Positions 32,545 to 39,239 of a stretch of 39,239 nt of DNA are shown here, one piece after another (the first letter of the stretch is position 1; the number at the start of each line of letters is the position of its first letter). The notes under the pieces were generated by a model, which was given only the letters and a program-made list of their open reading frames with translations, searched no databases and was not told the DNA's origin. This DNA comes from Candidatus Kryptoniota bacterium (GTDB lineage Bacteria; Bacteroidota; Ignavibacteria; Kryptoniales; Kryptoniaceae), in contig CALJEK010000013.1 in the NCBI GenBank assembly GCA_938074445.1, positions 1 to 39,239 of the forward strand, in the 5' to 3' direction. The translations under genes and the position numbers were made by a program.

Positions 32545-34205
32545 TGAAAAAGTTTATCTTTCTGCTTTTGTTGGCTAAATTGGCATTTTCGCAGGACGAA
32601 AGACTTAACCAAATTTATTATACAATTTGCGATAGGGCTGGTATATGGGTTGACAAACCTTTTGACTTTAAACCTTTTGATACAGGTAAATGTGGTTTCA
32701 AACTTTATGTTGAAGTTGGGAGAAACTGGGATAAGTTCAGTGAGATTCAAAAAAGTAATATAAAAAAGTCACTCGAGCGACCGAATCTTCAAACGAGTAT
32801 CTTATCTCCGAGCGGGAAATTCAGAATTCATTTTGATACAACGGGTGTGAATGAGCCATTTTTGTTTAACGAATATGGAAAGATACCTGGTTCGTGGAGG
32901 ATGTATGTTGATTCGGTGGCAAAGTACATTGATTCAGTATATAATGTCGTTGTAAACTTAATGGGGTTTGAATTCAACTTTAACGATGATACACTTGGCG
33001 GGGGAAGTGAATATGACATTTACATTCAGAATTTAAGCGAAGGTTTATATGGTGAGACGGTTTTTGATTATTCAAATCCACTTCCAAGGATTGGTGTCGC
33101 CAAGAGATTTTTAAGTTATATGCGAATTGATAATTCTTACTATGAAAGTTCATACTATACTCGTGGAGTCAATGCGTTAAAGGTGACGCTTGCGCATGAA
33201 TTTGGGCACGCAGTTCAACTTTTATCTTATGGTCTCTGGGATGAAGATATATGGTTTTACGAGATGACATCAACTTGGCTCGAGGAGGCTGTTTTTGATG
33301 ATGTGAATGATTATTATGCGTATCTACCAAGGTTTTTTAAAGCGACAAGAACATCAATTTATCTGCACGATGGGTATGATCTTGTCGTGCTCGGAATATT
33401 TTTGCAGGAAAGATTTACACACCGTGTAATTGTAAAAAGTTGGGAAAAAATTAGGGAACACCCACCTCTTTTATCTCTTGAGTTCAGCTTAAATTCTTTT
33501 AACAGCAGTTTAAAGCGTGAATTCGTTGAGTTTTCGCTATGGAATTATTACACGGGGAGAAGAGCAAAGCCTGGATACTATAAAGAGGGAGCTAACTACC
33601 CTGAGGTGAGATTTGAAACGCAACCCATATTTATAACCTCAAATGAGGCAACTATAAACAGTTCCGCTGGTGCCCTTTCGACGCAGTATTATATGTTTAT
33701 ATGGCGAAGCGATACAATTGTTGCGGTAATTTCAAATGTGAATTTAAATTCTGCCTTTTCTCGGTCCGACGATGAATTTATTTTTAAATATCATATAACT
33801 TCAGGTTCTTACGATGACGGTTACACGTCTCTTGGTAATGGGTTAAAGGCGAGATTGAAAGTTTCGGATTTTGACAATTGGGGAAGTTTGAATATTTTAA
33901 ATTCTCAAATTGCATTTGTTAAAAACGATGTTGTCTTCCCGAATCCATTTTACGCCGATGGAATTGAAAAAATTTTAATTCCGGTTGATTCTGGATCTGA
34001 TGAGGTTGAAGTGAAAATTTTTACCGTTAGTTTTGATCTTGTTTACGCTGGGAAATTTAAGCCTGAATTTAGCCTTGGCAATTATTTTGTAAGTTGGAAC
34101 GGCAGAAATAATTCGGGTGAGATTGTGAAAACCGGAGTTTATATTTACTATGTTCGCTTCGGAAGTAGTGAGAGAGTTGGAAAGTTCGTGCTAATAAGGA
34201 AATAA
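32541..34205 (+). CDS. Secreted HExxH metalloprotease with C-terminal sorting-type domain
   Basis: A 554-residue exported protein. The signal peptide is residues 1-17 (KKFIFLLLLAKLAFSQ). The zinc site HEFGHAVQL lies at 219-227. A downstream WLEEAVFDDVNDY (246-258) offers the third glutamate ligand expected in a gluzincin-type protease, similar to the MXAN_6640-like group. The last 90 residues form an FlgD/T9SS-like tail: VVFPNPFY, VEVKIFTVSFDLVY, FVSWNGRNNSGEIVKTGVYIYYVRFG and a KFVLIRK end. That tail predicts export across the outer membrane. It may start at the first or second ATG of ATGATG; the first overlaps the upstream stop. Tandem arrangement with the FG-GAP protein suggests a shared function, for example a protease with its substrate or scaffold (inference). 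Confidence 0.85.
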   Translation: MMKKFIFLLLLAKLAFSQDERLNQIYYTICDRAGIWVDKPFDFKPFDTGKCGFKLYVEVGRNWDKFSEIQKSNIKKSLERPNLQTSILSPSGKFRIHFDTTGVNEPFLFNEYGKIPGSWRMYVDSVAKYIDSVYNVVVNLMGFEFNFNDDTLGGGSEYDIYIQNLSEGLYGETVFDYSNPLPRIGVAKRFLSYMRIDNSYYESSYYTRGVNALKVTLAHEFGHAVQLLSYGLWDEDIWFYEMTSTWLEEAVFDDVNDYYAYLPRFFKATRTSIYLHDGYDLVVLGIFLQERFTHRVIVKSWEKIREHPPLLSLEFSLNSFNSSLKREFVEFSLWNYYTGRRAKPGYYKEGANYPEVRFETQPIFITSNEATINSSAGALSTQYYMFIWRSDTIVAVISNVNLNSAFSRSDDEFIFKYHITSGSYDDGYTSLGNGLKARLKVSDFDNWGSLNILNSQIAFVKNDVVFPNPFYADGIEKILIPVDSGSDEVEVKIFTVSFDLVYAGKFKPEFSLGNYFVSWNGRNNSGEIVKTGVYIYYVRFGSSERVGKFVLIRK

Positions 34206-34220
34206 AGGAACTTTTGTGGC

Positions 34221-34874
34221 GTGGAATTTAAATTAATATGCAAAGACATAAGGAAAAGTTTTGGTCGATTGCTTGTTTTTGAATCAATAAACTTCGAGCT
34301 CACCAATAACTCGTCCCTCGCTGTTGCTGGAAAAAACGGTTCTGGTAAGTCAACGCTTCTAAAAATAATAGCTGGGCTTTTAAGTCCAAGCTCGGGTGAA
34401 GTTATTTACCAAATTAATGGAAAAAAGATAGACAAGCTCGATTGGTTTAAATTTGTGGGTTTTGTTGCGCCTTATCTTCAACTTTATGATGAGTTCACGG
34501 GATATGAGAATCTTGAGATACTTGCCAAGATAAGAGGTGTTAAAGATTATAAACGAAAGATTGAAGATATTTTGAAACGTGTGAATCTTTACGCTCGTCG
34601 TAATGACCTTGTGCGGGGATATTCATCAGGTATGAAACAACGACTCAAATACGCCTGCGCTCTTCTTCACGATCCAATCTTGCTTATACTCGATGAGCCA
34701 ACTTCGAATCTTGATCCCGAGGGTGTTGAAATGGTTTGGGCTATAGCTGAGGAACAGAAGAAAAGAGGGATTTTAATTATTGCGACAAATGAACCTGAAG
34801 AACTCAAAATATGTGAAGAGGTCATAAATCTTGATGAGTTAAAATTAAAGGCAAAGGGACAAATTGTTAAGTAG
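34221..34874 (+). CDS. ccmA: Cytochrome c maturation ABC ATPase CcmA
   Basis: A 217-residue ATPase with Walker A GKNGSGKST (residues 37-45), signature YSSGMKQRLKYA, Walker B ILLILDEPTSNLDP and a final LIIATNEPEEL. In place of the switch His it has Asn (ATNEPEE). In System I, CcmA works with CcmB and CcmC to release heme-loaded CcmE from the membrane complex. I call it ccmA because ccmB, C, D, E and F follow in order; sequence alone would only say ABC ATPase. The start is GTG at 34221 with an AAAGGA about ten bases upstream. It overlaps ccmB by 11 bases. Confidence 0.88.
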   Translation: MEFKLICKDIRKSFGRLLVFESINFELTNNSSLAVAGKNGSGKSTLLKIIAGLLSPSSGEVIYQINGKKIDKLDWFKFVGFVAPYLQLYDEFTGYENLEILAKIRGVKDYKRKIEDILKRVNLYARRNDLVRGYSSGMKQRLKYACALLHDPILLILDEPTSNLDPEGVEMVWAIAEEQKKRGILIIATNEPEELKICEEVINLDELKLKAKGQIVK

Positions 34875-35529
34875 CATTTGGGCTATATTTTTAAAAGATT
34901 TAAAATCGGAACTTAGGACGAGGTATGCTTTAAATGCTTTGCTTATGTTTGTAGTCGTCACCATTTCTATGATTTTATTTGCAACCGCTGGTGAAGTTAT
35001 AAGTGGTGAATTGCTTTCTGGTTTATTATGGGTTGTTATATTTTTCTCTGCTATGTCTGGGCTTTCGAGGACGTTTGTAAGTGAAGAAGACAGGGGGACC
35101 GTCATTTTTTTACAGCTTGCAACGCGACCAAGCGCTGTGTATTTTGGAAAGTTGCTTTTTAACCTGGTCTTAATCTTTGGAATTAATTTTTTTGTGGTTA
35201 TAGCGTATTTTCTGACGATGGAAGGTTTTAAGATAAAAAGTTTTGATGTTTTTCTCGCTGGTTTGATCCTTGGTAGTTTGGGACTTGCTTCGGCTTCGAC
35301 GATAATTGCAGCTATAATTGCGAAAGCAAATACAAAGGGGACGCTCTACCCAGTGCTATCTTTCCCGGTGCTTTTGCCTCTTTTGATCACCGCAATAAAT
35401 ATGACCCAACTTTCAATTGAAGGAGCAAAGCTTGTTGAAACATTTGGACATTTGAGGATTCTGTTTTCTTATTTCGCTGTTGTCGTGATTGCATCGTATC
35501 TTTTGTTTGACTATATTTGGAAGGAATGA
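34864..35529 (+). CDS. ccmB: Heme exporter/cytochrome c maturation permease CcmB
   Basis: A 221-residue inner-membrane protein with six hydrophobic helices (for example 21-42, 50-65, 92-115, 128-151, 160-177 and 196-215). N-terminal IFLKDLKSELRTRYALNALLMFVVVTISMILF and FVSEEDRGTVIFLQLATRPSAVYFGKLLFN match CcmB. It forms the ABC module with CcmA. The start is a TTG with AAAGGGA eight bases upstream, inside the end of ccmA, so the two are translationally coupled. A 164-base gap with a possible second promoter separates it from ccmC. Confidence 0.9.
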   Translation: MLSSIWAIFLKDLKSELRTRYALNALLMFVVVTISMILFATAGEVISGELLSGLLWVVIFFSAMSGLSRTFVSEEDRGTVIFLQLATRPSAVYFGKLLFNLVLIFGINFFVVIAYFLTMEGFKIKSFDVFLAGLILGSLGLASASTIIAAIIAKANTKGTLYPVLSFPVLLPLLITAINMTQLSIEGAKLVETFGHLRILFSYFAVVVIASYLLFDYIWKE

Positions 35530-35565
35530 ATCGTGTGTCTTTTTTGTTATCCATATTGAAGTCAT

Positions 35566-35599
35566 GTTGAAAATTTGAACATGAATTATCCTAAATTTG
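35566..35599 (+). promoter_or_regulatory. Possible internal promoter before ccmC
   Basis: TAAATTTG (35592-35599) matches TAnnTTTG exactly, with GTTG (35566-35569) 22 bases upstream, a slightly long spacing. It lies in the only sizeable gap of the ccm operon (35530-35693) and would give a leader of about 90 bases. The gap also holds a 37-codon reading frame that I do not call as a gene. Confidence 0.35.
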
Positions 35600-35693
35600 T
35601 GCGAATTTTGAATAAATATCATCATTTTAGAGTGGCATATGACTTGATATCAATTGTGCTAAGAAATTGTAAAAACATATCGAGAAAGAGTTG

Positions 35694-36374
35694 ATGATTT
35701 GGAAATTCTTGCTTGGTCTATATATGGCAATAATTACAGCTCTTGCGTTCGTCATTCCAATCGGTTTCATACCTGGGCTTGGTGAGAGGGCAAGGATTAT
35801 TTTTCTTCATGTGCCATCTGCGTGGTTAAGCGTGATTGCTTTTTTTGTGGCGATGCTCTATGCGATTCGTTATCTTAAGTCGAAAAACATATACGAGGAT
35901 GTCAAATCTGTTGCTTCTGCTGAGATTGGATTTTTATTTTGCTTTGTGACGACCGTAACAGGTTCAATTTGGGCGAAATTTAATTGGGGTTCATTCTGGA
36001 ATTGGGATCCGCGCGAGACGTCCATATTTGTTCTTCTTTTGATCTACGGAGCCTATTTTGTGTTAAGGTCAGCGATTGAGGTTGAGGAGAGAAGAGCAAC
36101 TCTTTCAGCAGTTTACTCGATAATTGCTTTTATCACTGTTCCGTTCTTTATTTTTATAATGCCAAGAATTATGCCTGGACTTCACCCGGGCTCTAAGGGC
36201 GACCCTGAGGGTGCGGGACCTGTTGTAACTTTTAAAATGGACCCAAATATGCGAGTTCTTTTCTTCGCTTCCTTGCTTGGTTTTATACTTGTTTATCTGT
36301 GGATGTTCAAACTGCGTTCAAGGGTTGAAATTTTGAAGATCAAAATTCAAAACAAAATATATCAGGAGGTTTAA
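35694..36374 (+). CDS. ccmC: Cytochrome c maturation heme-handling protein CcmC
   Basis: A 226-residue inner-membrane protein with six helices. The tryptophan-rich WWD motif WGSFWNWDPRETS is at 98-110, flanked by the heme-ligand histidine regions IIFLHVPSAWLS (His39) and a LHPGSKGDPEGAG loop. It delivers heme to the periplasmic chaperone CcmE. I use the ATG at 35694 with GAGAAAGAG just upstream instead of the TTG three bases earlier. It is followed two bases later by ccmD, whose AGGAGG ribosome site lies in the last codons of ccmC. Confidence 0.95.
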   Translation: MIWKFLLGLYMAIITALAFVIPIGFIPGLGERARIIFLHVPSAWLSVIAFFVAMLYAIRYLKSKNIYEDVKSVASAEIGFLFCFVTTVTGSIWAKFNWGSFWNWDPRETSIFVLLLIYGAYFVLRSAIEVEERRATLSAVYSIIAFITVPFFIFIMPRIMPGLHPGSKGDPEGAGPVVTFKMDPNMRVLFFASLLGFILVYLWMFKLRSRVEILKIKIQNKIYQEV

Positions 36375-36376
36375 AA

Positions 36377-36544
36377 TTGAGCGTATACGAATTTCTCGAA
36401 AAAAATTCAATCTATCTTGTTTTGATCATTGCATTGATTGTTTGGTTATCTGTTTTTGCTTATCTTGTGAAGGTTGATGCTAAATTGAAAAAGCTTGAAA
36501 ATGAATTTGCAAAGATTGAAAACAAAGAGGAAATTGAAAAATGA
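36377..36544 (+). CDS. ccmD: Small CcmD-like membrane protein
   Basis: A 55-residue protein easily missed because of its size and TTG start. It begins MSVYEFLEKNSIYLVLIIAL, has one membrane helix (about 11-31) and then a charged coiled helix (KVDAKLKKLENEFAKIENKEEIEK). This is the CcmD layout: one helix with a basic/acidic cytoplasmic tail, which holds the CcmABC complex and heme-loaded CcmE together. Support for translation is strong: AGGAGG (36364-36369) is seven bases before the TTG, and the stop TGA overlaps the ccmE ATG (ATGA). Position between ccmC and ccmE is where ccmD is expected. Confidence 0.8.
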   Translation: MSVYEFLEKNSIYLVLIIALIVWLSVFAYLVKVDAKLKKLENEFAKIENKEEIEK

Positions 36545-36930
36545 AGCTCAAGATTGTTGTCGGTTCAATTTTAATTGCCGGATTTATAATTTTTGGCGCA
36601 TACTCTTTTATGGAAAGCAATGTTAAATATGTGACTATAGAAGAAGCAAAGAAAACAACAAAGAAGGTCCAAATCGTTGGCGAATGGGTGAAGGAAAGAG
36701 AAAGTTATTACGATTCACGAACTAATCAATTTGTTTTTTATCTTAGAGACGATAATGGCGATGTCGTCAAAGTCATTCATAACGGTGTGAAGCCAAATAA
36801 TTTTGAAATTGCATCACATGTCGTTGTAAAAGGTCATTATGTTGATGGAGTTTTTGAATCCAGCGAAATTTTAACGAAGTGTCCGTCAAAATATCAATCG
36901 CCTGAAGCTTTGAAAAAATACGAAAACTAA
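36541..36930 (+). CDS. ccmE: Heme chaperone CcmE with CxxxY heme-binding motif
   Basis: A 129-residue periplasmic heme chaperone anchored by an N-terminal helix (about 4-22) and followed by an OB-fold domain (VQIVGEWVKERESYYD, FVFYLRDDNGDVVKVIHNGVKPNNF, VVVKGHYVDGVFESSEILTK). In the common form, heme is bound covalently to a His in HxxxY. Here the motif is Cys114-Pro-Ser-Lys-Tyr118. The Cys variant is known from archaea and some bacteria (often Desulfovibrio-like) and implies a different heme bond. It overlaps ccmD by four bases and precedes ccmF by 15 bases. Confidence 0.93.
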   Translation: MKLKIVVGSILIAGFIIFGAYSFMESNVKYVTIEEAKKTTKKVQIVGEWVKERESYYDSRTNQFVFYLRDDNGDVVKVIHNGVKPNNFEIASHVVVKGHYVDGVFESSEILTKCPSKYQSPEALKKYEN

Positions 36931-36945
36931 ACTTGCGAGGAAGAA

Positions 36946-39239
36946 ATGCTTGGAAGAATTTTAATATATATTGCTTTTGCGACATCTCTTTTTTCTACGA
37001 TCACATATTATCTCTCATTCAAGGGTAAAAAATCTTTGATTCAAAAGGCAAGGTTAAGTTATCATATATCAGCGGTTTTCGTGATATTAGCTTCTGCTTT
37101 TTTGCTGTATCTAATTTTAACACATCAATTTCAGTATACCTATGTCTGGAGTTATAGTTCAACTGATTTGTCAACTCCGCTTTTGATTTCAACTTTTTAT
37201 GCTGGTCAAGAGGGAAGTTTTATGCTTTGGACGTTTTTTGTGGCGACGCTCGGGTTGTTTTTAATGAGCTATTCAAGGCGCAATGGATACGAGGCAGAGG
37301 TTATGAGCGTTTATTCACTTGTTAAAGTTTTTCTTTTGTTGATTTTAATTGTTAAAAGCCCATTTGAATATATATGGGAAACATGGCCTGATCAGGTTCG
37401 CGAGGGATTTGTTCCGCCTGAGGGACGCGGTCTTAACCCTTTGCTTCAAAATTTTTGGATGGTAATTCATCCGCCCATAATTTTCGTGGGATTTGCATCG
37501 ATGGCGATACCATATGCTCATGCAATAGCAGCGCTTTTAAGACGGGAATATTTAACCTGGGTTAAACCAGCTATGCCGTGGACAATTTTTGCTGCTTTAA
37601 CGCTTGGCGCTGGACTTGCGATAGGTGGTTTTTGGGCATATGAGACGCTCGGATGGGGTGGATTTTGGGGCTGGGACCCAGTTGAAAATTCATCTTTGGT
37701 CCCGTGGCTTATCGCTGTTGGGACAATCCACACGATGTATGTTCAAAAAAGAACAGGAGCTTTCGCACGTTGGAATTTGGGAATGTCAATCTTAGCATTT
37801 ATCCTTGTTTTGTATAGCACCTTTTTGACGCGAAGTGGTGTTCTCGGGGATACATCAGTTCATTCGTTCGTTGATCCTGGAATGTGGGTGTATTTGCTTT
37901 TAATTTCGCTTATCATAATATTCTCTGGGGTTGGCTTTGGTTTGCTATTTGCTAGGAGAAAGGAAATTCCGAAGGTAAAAGTGGAATCAGATCTCCTTTC
38001 GAGAGAGTACAATTTGTTCCTTGCTTCCGCTTTGCTTGTGGTAATCGCTGGCTTTGTAATAGCTGGGACATCTTCACCAATCATAACGAAAATTTTACAG
38101 GGTAAGGCAAGCGCTGTTGACACATCATATTATAACAAGACAACTCTTCCACTTGGAATAATAATGGCTCTATTGATTGGGCTTGCTCAAACTATGTGGT
38201 GGAGGAAGACAAATCCAGAGGCTTTAATGAAGTCGCTTTTATTTCCAACAGCTGCTGCAACTGTCTTCACATCAATTTTGATAGTTGCTGGTGTCAGGGA
38301 AGTTTTAATGGCTTTGTTTGTTCTTACATCCTCTTTTGCTTTCTTTGTTAGTTTAAGGATTGCTTATAAGATTGCTCGTGGAAACCCTAAATATATTGGT
38401 GCTTATTTAACTCATATAGGCGTGGCTCTTTTCTTCCTTGGGGTTATTGCTTCAACTAAGTACGATAAAACTCAAGTTGTTTCCTTGCCTAAGGATCAAG
38501 CGGTTGATGTTTTAGGGTATAGGTTAACTTATGTCGGAAGCAAAAAAATTGATAAAGAAAAGGTGGCATATAATGTTAAAGTTGAAAAAGATGGTGATTC
38601 ATTCATTGCTCCATTGCAAATGTATTTTAGCGAATACAATCAAGGCGTGATGAGACATCCTTACATCTTTAGCTTGCTTAACTATGATATATTTAACAAT
38701 CCCAACCTTTTGGCTTTTCTCGTAAAAAATGCACTTACAAACGATCTTTATCTTTCACCAATGAGTTTGGAGAAAAGCAGAGAGTTTAATCCGCATGCCA
38801 CCGGTGATCTAATCATACTTGATAGAAATCAAGAAAAAAGCATTGGGGATTACAAGTTAAAATTTGTTCGTTTTGATATAACCCCAGAAGATATGACCAA
38901 GATGATGAGCGGGCAAGATTTTGCAATAGGTGCGGTCATTGAGGTGACATATAAGGGAAAAAGACAGCAAGTTACCCCGAAGATTTACTATAGAAATAAT
39001 ATGCCTATGCCTGAAGCGATTAAAGTTGGAGATAAACAATTAACATTTTTAAATCTCAATGTCGAATCGGGTCAAATTGCTGTAAGTTTAAAATCGGAAG
39101 GCGTTGGTTTCGATTTTCAGGAAGAACCTACCGAGGTCCTTGTGATTGAAGCAAGCGTAAAGCCGTTTATAAATCTTGTTTGGTTTGGTGTTTTAGTTAT
39201 ACTTGCCGGGTTTATTGTTTCAATGATTAGGCGAATATC
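36946..39239 (+). CDS. ccmF: Cytochrome c heme lyase subunit CcmF (3' end beyond window)
   Basis: An open frame of 764 codons with no stop before the window edge, so the C-terminus is missing. The start is ATG with GCGAGGAAGAA upstream. It is a polytopic membrane protein: many helices through residue 520, then a large periplasmic domain (about 510-740), then a last helix FINLVWFGVLVILAGFIVSMIRR running into the edge. The tryptophan-rich WWD motif WGGFWGWDPVENSSLVPW lies at 237-254. Conserved histidine regions MVIHPPIIFVGF and GTIHTMYVQ are present, as is TFLTRSGVLGDTSVHSF. CcmF attaches heme to apocytochrome c. Partners ccmG and ccmH, if present, would be to the right of the window. Confidence 0.95.
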   Translation, partial: MLGRILIYIAFATSLFSTITYYLSFKGKKSLIQKARLSYHISAVFVILASAFLLYLILTHQFQYTYVWSYSSTDLSTPLLISTFYAGQEGSFMLWTFFVATLGLFLMSYSRRNGYEAEVMSVYSLVKVFLLLILIVKSPFEYIWETWPDQVREGFVPPEGRGLNPLLQNFWMVIHPPIIFVGFASMAIPYAHAIAALLRREYLTWVKPAMPWTIFAALTLGAGLAIGGFWAYETLGWGGFWGWDPVENSSLVPWLIAVGTIHTMYVQKRTGAFARWNLGMSILAFILVLYSTFLTRSGVLGDTSVHSFVDPGMWVYLLLISLIIIFSGVGFGLLFARRKEIPKVKVESDLLSREYNLFLASALLVVIAGFVIAGTSSPIITKILQGKASAVDTSYYNKTTLPLGIIMALLIGLAQTMWWRKTNPEALMKSLLFPTAAATVFTSILIVAGVREVLMALFVLTSSFAFFVSLRIAYKIARGNPKYIGAYLTHIGVALFFLGVIASTKYDKTQVVSLPKDQAVDVLGYRLTYVGSKKIDKEKVAYNVKVEKDGDSFIAPLQMYFSEYNQGVMRHPYIFSLLNYDIFNNPNLLAFLVKNALTNDLYLSPMSLEKSREFNPHATGDLIILDRNQEKSIGDYKLKFVRFDITPEDMTKMMSGQDFAIGAVIEVTYKGKRQQVTPKIYYRNNMPMPEAIKVGDKQLTFLNLNVESGQIAVSLKSEGVGFDFQEEPTEVLVIEASVKPFINLVWFGVLVILAGFIVSMIRRI

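Noticed and set aside
1..39239. CRISPR array, tRNA, rRNA, insertion sequence, prophage or attachment site
   Set aside because: I saw no regularly spaced repeats, cloverleaf-like sequence, transposase motifs or terminal repeats; the window is almost filled with ordinary chromosomal genes in uniform codon style.

Overview
The window looks like chromosome from a Gram-negative, probably thermophilic member of the Bacteroidota/FCB superphylum, closest in style to the Ignavibacteria/'Candidatus Kryptonia' type of lineage. The evidence is as follows. Two secreted proteins carry C-terminal sorting-type domains, one with the NPFNPTT signature seen in that group. Several intergenic regions contain the Bacteroidota-type promoter (TTTG about 20 bases upstream of TAnnTTTG). 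BamD, lipoproteins and an outer-membrane barrel show a double membrane. The proteins are rich in Lys, Glu and Ile, and arginine is mostly AGA/AGG, which suggests (but does not prove) thermophily. Lineage and lifestyle are inferences; no rRNA or tRNA gene is present to settle them.

Layout. 1-1000: ADP-ribosylglycohydrolase, closed by a bidirectional terminator shared with the next, convergent operon. 1030-4333 (minus strand): a TTG-initiated lipoprotein and a 932-residue modular secreted protein. 4468-8022: a receiver-PAS-histidine kinase, a sigma-54-type NtrC regulator and dCTP deaminase in one tight operon. 8082-11975: a promoter, two D-Ala-D-Ala-ligase-like ATP-grasp enzymes, a small GNAT acetyltransferase and a lysine-2,3-aminomutase-like radical SAM enzyme, ended by a strong intrinsic terminator. 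This is the best candidate for an undescribed pathway (a beta-lysine-containing small molecule is my hypothesis). 12090-15695: outer-membrane barrel, PAP2 phosphatase, PolX and a secreted protein. 15720-19693: panC, panD, a GlmU-like nucleotidyltransferase, an anchored beta-sandwich protein and an RlmI-like methyltransferase.

19690-22543 (minus strand): a DUF362 protein, a 95-residue twin-arginine-signal protein and an amidase in one operon. 22545-28551: MFS transporter, AsnRS, a NatA-like ABC ATPase without a permease, HtpX and glutamate dehydrogenase. 28544-34205: a run of envelope and secretory genes (anchored unknown protein, BamD, thioesterase, a 12-repeat FG-GAP protein, a HExxH metalloprotease with a sorting tail). 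34221-39239: a System I cytochrome c maturation operon ccmA-B-C-D-E-F, with a 55-residue CcmD and a CcmE that uses a Cys (CPSKY) in place of the usual heme-binding His. CcmF runs off the right end.

Most neighbours overlap or are a few bases apart (ATGA and TGATG junctions are common), so the window is dense and largely housekeeping. No stretch longer than about 260 bases lacks a gene. I saw no tRNA, rRNA, CRISPR array, insertion sequence, phage gene or attachment site.
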